Source: Streptomyces termitum
GTDB taxonomy: Bacteria; Actinomycetota; Actinomycetes; Streptomycetales; Streptomycetaceae
Reading direction: 5' to 3'
DNA: 64,000 nucleotides
Assembly: GCF_014650175.1 (NCBI RefSeq)
Contig: NZ_BMUL01000003.1
Location: 62,001 to 126,000 of the forward strand
The notes under the pieces are model-generated. The model had not been told where the DNA came from. It made no database searches and saw only the letters and a program-made list of their open reading frames with translations. The position numbers and the translations under genes are program-made. This document shows positions 28,166 to 36,000 of the stretch, piece after piece (position 1 is the first letter of the stretch; each line of letters begins with the position of its first letter).

Positions 28166-29185
28166 TCATCGGACCGGCACCGCCGGTTCGGCGACGGCCG
28201 GTCGTCCGGCGGCCGGTCGTCCGGCGGCCGGGAGCGGGGTGTTGACCGCGTCCGGCACCGGCAGCCCGGCGAGCGCCAGCAGCACCGACTCGGCGGCCTG
28301 GGTGCCGGCCCGCTCCTGCGCCTCCGGGGTGCTCGCCCCCAGGTGCGGGGTGACGACGACGTTGTCCAGCCCGAACAGCGGGGAGTCCGTGCAGGGCTCC
28401 CGCTCGTACACGTCGAGGGCGGCGCCCGCGACCCGGCCCTCCACCAGCGCCGCGTACAGCGCCTCCTCGTCGACGATCCCGCCGCGCGCCGCGTTCACGA
28501 TCCGCAGGTCCGGGCGGACCCGGCGCAGCGCGTCGGCGCCGATCAGCCCCTTCGTGGCGGCGGTCAGCGGCAGGTGCACGGTGAGGAAGCGGGCCCGCGC
28601 GAGCAGCTCGTCGAGCCCGGTCAGCCGCACGCCCAGGGAGCGGGCGTGCTCCTCGTCCGCGTACGGGTCGTGGGCCACCACCTCCATGTCGAACGCGGCC
28701 AGCCGGCGCGCCACCAGCGAACCGATCCGGCCCAGGCCGAGGACGCCCACCGTCTTGCCCGCGAGCTCCACGCCCGTGAACGACGCGCGCGCCCACCGCC
28801 CCTCCCGGAGCGAGGCGTCCGCGCGCGGCACCTGCCGGGCGAGCGCGAGGAGCAGCGCCACCGCGTGCTCGGCGGCGCTGACGACGTTGGAGGCGGGGGC
28901 GTTGGCGACGAGCACGCCCGCGGCGGTGGCCGCCGCGACGTCCACGTTGTCCAGGCCGACCCCGGCCCGCGCCACCGCCTTCAGCCGCGGCGCCGCCGCC
29001 AGGGCCTCGGCGTCGATACGGGTCGCGGAGCGCACCAGGACCGCGTCGGCGCCGGGCAGCGCGGCCAGCAGCGCCGGCCGGTCGGTGCCGTCGACGTGCC
29101 GCACCTCGACCGAGGGGTTCCGGGCGAGGAGCTCCGCGGCCTGCGGGCTGAGCGCGTCGGCGATGAGGACGACGTACTGACTCAT
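28166..29185 (-). CDS. Short D-3-phosphoglycerate dehydrogenase-like enzyme lacking the regulatory domain
   Basis: A 339-residue D-2-hydroxyacid dehydrogenase with VGLDNVDVAAA, GLGRIGSLVA (NAD binding), the Arg of NAARGGIVDE, a Glu in DVYEREP and the His of PHLGAST. Full actinobacterial SerA is about 530 residues with ASB and ACT domains; these are absent, so serine feedback should be lost. It would oxidise 3-phosphoglycerate to phosphohydroxypyruvate on the way to O-phosphoserine, the substrate of the SbnA enzyme in this cluster. A repetitive AAGRPAAGRPAV tail is present. It converges with the regulator. Confidence 0.85.
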   Translation of the reverse strand: MSQYVVLIADALSPQAAELLARNPSVEVRHVDGTDRPALLAALPGADAVLVRSATRIDAEALAAAPRLKAVARAGVGLDNVDVAAATAAGVLVANAPASNVVSAAEHAVALLLALARQVPRADASLREGRWARASFTGVELAGKTVGVLGLGRIGSLVARRLAAFDMEVVAHDPYADEEHARSLGVRLTGLDELLARARFLTVHLPLTAATKGLIGADALRRVRPDLRIVNAARGGIVDEEALYAALVEGRVAGAALDVYEREPCTDSPLFGLDNVVVTPHLGASTPEAQERAGTQAAESVLLALAGLPVPDAVNTPLPAAGRPAAGRPAVAEPAVPVR

Positions 29186-29303
29186 GGGGCGACTGGCCTT
29201 TCCTGCGGGAGGGGAGGGAGGTCTCGGGAGGATCCGGGGAGGTCCCGGAGCGGTGCGCGGGCGCCGGGGCGCGGTGCCGGTTCCGGCCCCGCGGCCCCGG
29301 CGG

Positions 29304-30056
29304 TCACAGCCCGCCGTCCACGGGCAGCACGGCACCGGTGATGTACGAGGCGCGGTCCGAGGCCAGGAAGGCGGCGGCCTCGGCGACCTCCGGGGCGAGC
29401 CCGGTCCGCCCCAGCGCGGTGCGGTCGGCGACCTGCGTCCTGACCTGCTCGCCGAGGGCGGCGGACATGTCGGTGTCGATGAGGCCGGGGGCGACCGCGT
29501 TGACCCGGATGCCGCGCCGGCCGACCTCCTTCGCGAGGGAGCGCGAGAAGGCGATGATGCCCGCCTTGGACGCCGCGTAGTTGGTCTGCCCGGCGTTGCC
29601 GTACAGGCCGGACACGGAGGCGACGGTGACGATGCTGCCCGCCCGGCGCTTCATCATCGGGAAGACCACGGCCCGGCAGACGTGGTAGACGCCGTCGAGG
29701 TTGGTGTCCACCACGTCGTGCCAGTCGCTGTCGGCCATCATCAGCAGCGGCTTGTCCCGGGTGATGCCGGCCGAGGTCACGGCGACCGCCACCGGACCGA
29801 AGTCCGCCTCGGTCTCCTCCACCCACGCCCGCACGGACGCGGCGTCGGAGACGTCGACCCGCCGGGCGAGCGCCCGGACGCCGAGGCCGTCGAGCTCCTT
29901 CTCCAGCTCGGCGGCGGCCCGTTCGTCGCCCCGGTAGCAGAACGAGACGTCGTGCCCGTCCCGGGCGAGGCGCAGGGCCACCGCCCGGCCGATGCCGCGC
30001 GAGCCGCCGCTGATCAGCGCGACGGACCGGGGGCCCGCCGTCGTACCGCCGCTCAT
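29304..30056 (-). CDS. 3-oxoacyl-ACP reductase (FabG-like)
   Basis: A 250-residue SDR with SGGSRGIGRAVA, a TSAG motif, SVSGLYGNAGQTNYAASKAG (catalytic Ser, Tyr, Lys) and GAVLPVDGGL. It is closest to FabG and would reduce 3-oxoacyl-ACP to the (3R)-hydroxy form. The start overlaps the CLF-like stop by 4 bp (ATGA), so it belongs to the ACP-KS-CLF-KR operon. No dehydratase follows it. A 118-bp gap separates it from the serA-like gene. Confidence 0.9.
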   Translation of the reverse strand: MSGGTTAGPRSVALISGGSRGIGRAVALRLARDGHDVSFCYRGDERAAAELEKELDGLGVRALARRVDVSDAASVRAWVEETEADFGPVAVAVTSAGITRDKPLLMMADSDWHDVVDTNLDGVYHVCRAVVFPMMKRRAGSIVTVASVSGLYGNAGQTNYAASKAGIIAFSRSLAKEVGRRGIRVNAVAPGLIDTDMSAALGEQVRTQVADRTALGRTGLAPEVAEAAAFLASDRASYITGAVLPVDGGL

Positions 30057-31126
30057 CCGGCCGCTCCGTCCGTCAGCAGCCGCAGCACGGCGCAGCCCAC
30101 CGGGCCGTCCGGGTCGACGGCGGTGACCAGCGCGATCCGGCCCGGCGCGCCGGGCTCCGACAGGAGCGCCGCGAGCTGGTACGCCCCCGTCGCCGCCGCC
30201 GTCTCGCCGAGCAGCGCCACGGACGCCGCCCGGCCCCGGGCCTCCGCCGGGAACAGCTCCCCGTGCACCCGGCGCTCCTGGTCCCCGGCGGTGCCGGGGG
30301 CCTCGGAGGGCACGGCCGCCCAGACGTCGGCCGGGCCGGTGCCCGCCTCGGCGAGCGCCGCGCCGACGGCGGCCGTGAGCGCCCCGGCGAAGTCGCCGTC
30401 CGGCGCGACCCGGTGGTGGACCGCGAGGACCTCGGCGAGCGGGGTGCCGGTCGCGGTGCCGGCGGATTCGAGGAGGACCATCACACAGCCCTCGCCCAGC
30501 ACGGTGCCGGCGCCGTGCGCCGCGCGCGTCAGGTGCGCGCGGGTCGCCGAGTACTCCTCGGCGGAGCCGGCGAGGACCCGCTCGGCGCGCCCGTCGGCGA
30601 GCAGCCGGCGCGCCTGGTCGAGCGCGACGAGACCGGCGAGCCGGCCGGCCGCCACGGTGCTGTTGGGGCCCTTGAGGCGGTGCCGGATCGCGCTCGCCGA
30701 GGCGGCCCGGTTCATCGCCATGTTGGGGGTCTTCGACGGCGGCACGTCGATGGGGCTGTCGCCCTCCAAGGACGCCTTGGTGAACTCCATGAAGCCCTGG
30801 ACGCTGCCGGAGGCGACGCCGAGGACCAGGCCGGTGCCCAGCTCGTCGTCCTCGCCCACCGGCCCGGCGCCGCCCAGCAGTTCCCGGACGGTCACCGCGG
30901 TGAGGCCGGTGATCCGGTCCATGCCGCGGGTGCCGGCCTTGCCCAGCGCGTCGCGGACCTCGAAGCCGGGCACGACGCGGGCGGTCGCCGCCGGGTCCGA
31001 GGTCCACTCCTCGGGCCCGGCGGACTCGGGCGCGGCGGTGCGGGCGCGCAGCGCGGCGGCGAGCGGGCCGCGGCCCGTGCCGTACGGCGACACGGCCGAC
31101 CAGTCGGTGATGACCGCGGTACTCAT
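30053..31126 (-). CDS. Chain-length-factor-like ketosynthase subunit (no active-site Cys)
   Basis: A 357-residue thiolase-fold protein, shorter than and divergent from KS. By alignment with the neighbouring KS, the active-site Cys is replaced (STVAAGR, Arg162 at the Cys position) and the HGTGT and GHTMG histidines are missing. This is the pattern of KS-beta/CLF subunits, which pair with KS-alpha and set chain length. The 4-bp overlaps on both sides support tight coupling with the KS and KR genes. Confidence 0.85.
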   Translation of the reverse strand: MSTAVITDWSAVSPYGTGRGPLAAALRARTAAPESAGPEEWTSDPAATARVVPGFEVRDALGKAGTRGMDRITGLTAVTVRELLGGAGPVGEDDELGTGLVLGVASGSVQGFMEFTKASLEGDSPIDVPPSKTPNMAMNRAASASAIRHRLKGPNSTVAAGRLAGLVALDQARRLLADGRAERVLAGSAEEYSATRAHLTRAAHGAGTVLGEGCVMVLLESAGTATGTPLAEVLAVHHRVAPDGDFAGALTAAVGAALAEAGTGPADVWAAVPSEAPGTAGDQERRVHGELFPAEARGRAASVALLGETAAATGAYQLAALLSEPGAPGRIALVTAVDPDGPVGCAVLRLLTDGAAG

Positions 31127-32379
31127 CGGGCGTACTCCCCTCGGGGGCTGTCGTGGCGGCCGAGCAGGACGACGGCGTTGTTGCCGCCGAACGCCAGGCC
31201 GTTGTTCTGCACGATCCGCACGTCGGCCGGGACGGAGGCGTTCGGCACGACGTCGACCGGGCAGTCGGGGTCGGTGGCCCGGTGGTTGGCCGTCGGCGGG
31301 ACGAAACCGTGCCGGATGGCGAGCGCCGAGGCGATGGCGCCGAGGGCGCTGGCGGCGCCCATGGTGTGCCCGATCATCGCCTTGACGCCGACGGTGCGCG
31401 GCGGCCGGTCGCCGTAGACCTCGCGGATGGCCGCGATCTCGGTGGCGTCGTTGGTGGGGGTGCCGGTGCCGTGCGCGGAGATCAGGTCGACCTCCTCCGG
31501 CTTGACGGAGGCGTTCTCCAGGGCGAGCCGGATGCAGCGGGCGACGCTGTCCCGCTCGGGCGCCGTGGGGTGCGAGGCGTCGCAGTTGACGCCGTAGCCG
31601 AGCACCTCGGCGTAGATCTCCGCGCCCCGGGCGAGCGCGGACTCCTCGGACTCCAGGAGGAGCAGGCCCGCGCCCTCGCCGGTGAGCAGGCCCAGCCGGC
31701 CGGTGTCGAAGGGGCGGCACTCGTCGGGGGCGACGAGGCCGAGCCGGGCGAAGCCCGCGAAGGTCTTGCGGTTGAGGGCGTCGGCGCCGCCGACGAGGGC
31801 CCAGGCGGAGCGGCCGGTGCGGATGGCGTCGAAGCCGGCGCCGATCGCGTAGTTCCCGGCGGCGCAGGCGGTGGCGACGGTGGACGACTCCACGTCGGAC
31901 AGGGCGAGTTCGCGGACGACGCCGAGCGCGAGGCCGCCGGTGGCGGTGCGGCTCAGCGACGTGCCGGTGAAGGCGGCGAGGCCGAGGGAGAGCGCGGACT
32001 CGGTGAGCAGGTCCAGCTCGCCGACCTCGCCGTCGGTGGTGCCGATGACGACGGTGCCGCGCCGGGCCCGCAGCCACTCCTCGTCGAGCCCGGCGTCGTC
32101 GAGCGCCATCCGGGCCGCCGCGGCGGCGAACTGGGTGGCCCGGCCGGTGTCCTCGGGCCGGATCCGGTGGAGCCGGGCGGCGGCGTCGAAGCCGTGGACC
32201 TGGTGGCCGCGGGTGCTGGGGAAGCCGGTGGTGTCGAAGACGCCGATGTCCCCGGTGCCGACCCGGCCGGCCTTCAGGCCCTCGGTGAACTCCTCGACCC
32301 CGTTGCCGATGCTGGAGAGCGCGCCGCAGCCGGTGAGGACGACGCGGCGCGGCTGCGCGGCGGGGCGGGCGGCGCTCAC
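31123..32379 (-). CDS. Beta-ketoacyl-ACP synthase II-like KS-alpha
   Basis: A 418-residue condensing enzyme with Cys172 in TACAAGN, His303 in SAHGTGTPTND, Lys333 and His338 in KAMIGHTMGAAS; the catalytic set is complete. It elongates acyl-ACP with malonyl-ACP as a heterodimer with the CLF-like protein. The GTG start overlaps the ACP stop by 4 bp. The set resembles the dedicated FabF/CLF systems that make acyl or polyenoyl side chains of nonribosomal peptides, not an aromatic PKS, as cyclases are absent. Confidence 0.92.
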   Translation of the reverse strand: MSAARPAAQPRRVVLTGCGALSSIGNGVEEFTEGLKAGRVGTGDIGVFDTTGFPSTRGHQVHGFDAAARLHRIRPEDTGRATQFAAAAARMALDDAGLDEEWLRARRGTVVIGTTDGEVGELDLLTESALSLGLAAFTGTSLSRTATGGLALGVVRELALSDVESSTVATACAAGNYAIGAGFDAIRTGRSAWALVGGADALNRKTFAGFARLGLVAPDECRPFDTGRLGLLTGEGAGLLLLESEESALARGAEIYAEVLGYGVNCDASHPTAPERDSVARCIRLALENASVKPEEVDLISAHGTGTPTNDATEIAAIREVYGDRPPRTVGVKAMIGHTMGAASALGAIASALAIRHGFVPPTANHRATDPDCPVDVVPNASVPADVRIVQNNGLAFGGNNAVVLLGRHDSPRGEYAR

Positions 32380-32630
32380 GGCTGGCGCCGTTCTGCGGTG
32401 GCGAGGACGCCGAGGACGGCCTCCAGGTTGACCAGCTTGACGAGGTCCTCCTGGGGGATGACGACGCCGAGCTCCTTCTCGATGCGGGAGAGGATCTCGA
32501 TGGCGCCCAGGGAGTCGGCGCCGTGGTCCTCGATGAACAGGCTGGTGGCGGTGAGCTCGTCGTCCTCCAGCTCCAGGATGTCGACGATGATGGCCCGGAC
32601 GGTCGTGACGTCCACGGTGTTCGCGGTCAT
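32376..32630 (-). CDS. Acyl carrier protein
   Basis: An 84-residue acidic, four-helix protein with the phosphopantetheine site GADSLGAIE (Ser40). It carries the growing acyl chain for the KS/CLF pair and may hand it to the starter C domain of NRPS-A. The stop overlaps the KS start by 4 bp. The mbtH gene lies 35 bp upstream. Confidence 0.92.
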   Translation of the reverse strand: MTANTVDVTTVRAIIVDILELEDDELTATSLFIEDHGADSLGAIEILSRIEKELGVVIPQEDLVKLVNLEAVLGVLATAERRQP

Positions 32631-32665
32631 GGCGGGTGCCTCTCGGGTTCGGGGTGGCCTGGTGC

Positions 32666-32875
32666 TCAGGCGGCGTTGCGGATCAGGGACGCGGGGCGCA
32701 TGTCGGTCCAGGTGCGCTCGATGTGGGCGAGCGCGGCCTCGCGGGGACCGGCGGGCAGGACGGTGGTCCAGCCGGCCGGCACGACGGCGAACTCGGGCCA
32801 GAGGCAGTGCTGCCCCTCGTCGTTGACCAGGACCAGGAAGGTGCCGCTGTCGTCGTCGAACGGGTTGTTCTTCAT
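32666..32875 (-). CDS. MbtH-like protein
   Basis: A 69-residue protein with the MbtH signature: [29 protein letters not shown] and [16 protein letters not shown] ending ([14 protein letters not shown]). MbtH proteins bind NRPS adenylation domains and are often needed for their solubility or activity. It is the only mbtH in the window, so it may serve all three NRPSs. It lies 130 bp after NRPS-B, beyond a large palindrome. Confidence 0.95.
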   Translation of the reverse strand: MKNNPFDDDSGTFLVLVNDEGQHCLWPEFAVVPAGWTTVLPAGPREAALAHIERTWTDMRPASLIRNAA

Positions 32876-32903
32876 GGTTTCTCTTCCTTGCGTTCCGTAC
32901 GTC

Positions 32904-32942
32904 CGGGATTCCGCGGTCCGGCCCTTTCGGGATTCCGCGGTC
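32904..32942. repeat. Direct repeat between NRPS-B and mbtH
   Basis: CGGGATTCCGCGGTC occurs at 32904-32918 and again, identical, at 32928-32942. The GGATTCC core recurs in both arms of the adjoining palindrome. Confidence 0.7.
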
Positions 32943-32958
32943 TGCTTTTTCGGGGAGG

Positions 32959-32996
32959 CCGGGGGAATCCGCCGGAATTCCGGCGGATTCCCCCGG
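32959..32996. other. Perfect 38-bp palindrome after NRPS-B
   Basis: A perfect inverted repeat centred on GGAATTCC, with 19-bp arms beginning CCGGGGGAATCC and no spacer. It starts 9 nt after the NRPS-B stop. In RNA it would be a very stable hairpin; no U-tract follows on the minus strand. It could attenuate read-through into mbtH-ACP-KS or protect the NRPS mRNA 3' end. Confidence 0.85.
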
Positions 32997-33005
32997 GAGG
33001 AGGGG

Positions 33006-36000
33006 TCAGCGCAGGGTGTCGAGGTGGGCGGCGATGATCCGGCCGATCTCCCGCTGCGGCGCGGGCCGCATCATTCCGTCGTGGTCGGAGGCGATGCGGT
33101 GGTGGGTGATCCGGCCGCCGATGTGCGGCTCCCACACGGCGACCGTCGGGGAGTCCGGGGTGGTGCCCTCGGTGGCCGACAGGAAGAGGACGTCCCCGCC
33201 GAAGCGGTCCGGCGCGAACTCGGCGCTGAGCACCGCGTGGTTGCGCACGATCCGCAGCAGCCGGGCGAGCTGCGGCTCGTCCAGTCCGGCCAGCGGGTTG
33301 GCGTCCCGCCGGAACAGCTCCAGGACCTCGGAGAGGGTGGGCTCGCCGCCGGCGAAGGCCGCCGCGTCGTAGCCGCAGTACTCCAGGATCTTGGCGAGCA
33401 GCGCCCGGTCGTCCGGGATGCCGTCGGGCTCCGGGACCGGGTAGCTGTCGAGGTTCACGAGGAGCGCGACCCGGTGCCCGAGTCCTTCGAGGCGGGTGGC
33501 CGCCGCGTGGGCGAGGAGTCCGCCGAAGGACCAGCCGAGAAGATGATAAGGCCCGCTGGGCTGAATTTCCAGAATTCTGCGGACATATTCTTCCGCCATG
33601 TCCGGGATGCTGGCCGGAAGCGGTGCTTCCGAAATGATTCCGGACGCCTGGAAGCCGTAGACCGGGAATTCCTTCGCCAGGTGCTCGGCGAGCCCCAGAT
33701 AGGGCCAGCTGAGGCCCACGCCGCCGTGCAGGAAGAACAGCGGCTCGCGGCCGCCGTCCGGCCGGATGGGCAGCAGCGTCTCGAACGCCTCGGTGAGCAG
33801 CGCGGGCCGCCGCCCGGCCGCGCCGTCGGCCGGCCGGGTCGCGGCGAGTTCGCCGGCCCGCTCGGCCAGCGCGCGCAGCGCCCGGAACCAGCCCTCGGCC
33901 AGGACCCCGGCGTCGTCCGGTTCGAGCAGCTGCCCCGCCCACGTCCAGGTGGCCACCAGGACCGGCCCGTCGGGCCCGTCCTCGACCAGGGCGTCCACCT
34001 CGGCGGTGTGGCCCAGCGGCATCCCGCCGGACGTCGCCGCGAAGCCCTCCCGGGCCTCGGGGGCGGCCGCCCAGCCGCCGTCGTAGGACTCCACCGCGGC
34101 GAACCGGCCCAGGTAGTTGAAGCCGAGCTGCGGGTCGACCGCGGGCAGCGGGGACGTACCGTCGCCCAGGTGGCGCAGGACGCCGTGGCCCAGACCGTGG
34201 TCGGCGAGGGCCGAGAGCTGCTCGCGCATCTCCTTGACGGCCTGCTCGGCGCCGAGCGGGGCGGCCCGCAGCAGCACCGGGTGGGTGCTGGTGAACCAGC
34301 CGGCCGTCCGGGACAGGTCGACGCCCTCGTGCAGCTGCTCGCGGCCGTGCGACTCGACCTCGACCAGCAGGCTCCGGCCGCGCCACTCGGCGACCGCGAG
34401 GCCGAGACCGGCCAGCAGCACGTCGTGGACCTCCGCCTGGAAGGCGGCGGGGCCGTGCTCCAGGAGCGGGCCGGTGTGCTCGGCGGGCAGGGTCAGCCGC
34501 AGGGTGCGGGCGGTGGCGTACGTGTCCCGGGCCGGGTCCAGCGCCCGCGACCCGACCGGCCGCTCCTCGCGGTCCAGCAGCCTGCTCCAGTAGGGGAGTT
34601 CGCCGGTACGGGCCTCCGTCTGCGCGCGCAGCAGGCCGGCCCAGTGGCGCAGCGAGGTGCCGACCGGGTCGAGCGCCGCGTCGGGCCGCTCGTAGGCGGC
34701 GAGCAGGTCGGGCAGCAGCACCCGCCAGGAGACGCCGTCCACCACCAGGTGGTGCAGCATCAGGACGAGCCGGCCGGGACGGTCGGCCCCCCGGTCGATC
34801 CACACCGCCTGGAGGACGCTCCCCTCGCGCGGGGCGAGCCGGTCGCGGGCCGCCTCCGACTGGGCGGCGACCGCCCGCCGCAGCAGTGCCTCGTCCTCGT
34901 ACGCGCGGTGCGAGGCGTCGACGCGGGCCACCAGCGGGGCGACCGGGACGGAGCCCGGCTCGCCGACCACGAGCCGCCAGTCGGCGGGGCCCCGGCCGGT
35001 CAGCCGCAGCCGCAGCGCGTCGTGGTGGTCGACGACCCGCTGGAGCGCCGAGACGAGCCGCTCCGGGTCCAGTCCGGCGGGCGTGGTGAGGACGACCGAC
35101 TGGTTGAACCCGTCGACGGGGCCGCCGGCTTCGAGGAACCGCAGCATCACCGGGGTGGGCGCGAACGCGCCCACGCCGTCGTCCGTGCCGACGGTCTCGA
35201 CCGGCTCGGCCTCGCCGACGGCCGCGGCCAGCGCGGCCACCGTCTTGTGGGTGAAGACGTCGGCGGCGGTGACCCGCAGCCCGGACCGCCGGGCCCCGGC
35301 CACGACCTCGATGGAGCGGATGCTGTCGCCGCCCAGGTCGAAGAAGCTGTCGTCGACGCCGACCGAGGGCAGCCCGAGCACGGCCGCGAAGACCTCCGCC
35401 AGGGTGCGCTCGGTCGCCGTGCCCGGCTCCCGCGCCGGGCCCGCGGCGTGCGCCGACGGGTCGGGGGCGGGCAGCGCCTTGCGGTCGACCTTGCCGTTCG
35501 GGGTGAGCGGCAGCGCGTCCAGGGTGAGGAGCGCGCTCGGCACCATGTAGTCGGGCAGGATCGCGCCGAGCGCCGTCCGCGCGTCCTCGGCGGTGCCGAC
35601 GAGGTAGCCGACGAGGCGTCCGTGGTGGACGGCGGCGGCGGCGTCGGTGATGCCGGGCAGGCGCCGCAGAGCGCTTTCGACCTCGCCGAGTTCGATGCGG
35701 TGGCCGCGGATCTTGACCTGGTGGTCGGTGCGCTCCAGGAACTCCAGCTGTCCGTCGGGCCGCTGGCGGACCCGGTCGCCGGTCCGGTACATGCGGGTGC
35801 CCGGCTCGACGGCGTACGGGTCGGCGGTGAAGGTGACGGCGGTCTTCGCCGGGTCGTCCAGGTAGCCCCGGCCGACGCCGGTGCCCGCGACGTACAGCTC
35901 GCCGGCGCTGCCGGGCGGCACCGGCCGCAGCTCCCCGTCGAGGACGTACAGCCGGGTGTTGCGGACGGCGCGCCCGATCGGGGCGCGGCTGCCGAGCGGG

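Noticed and set aside
28166..29185. Housekeeping SerA
   Set aside because: The length is about 190 residues short because the regulatory domains are missing, and it lies inside the cluster next to Dap genes.
30053..32630. Aromatic type II polyketide minimal PKS
   Set aside because: A KS, CLF-like protein and ACP are present, but there is no cyclase or aromatase, and the genes sit with NRPS and MbtH genes. A reduced acyl side chain fits better.
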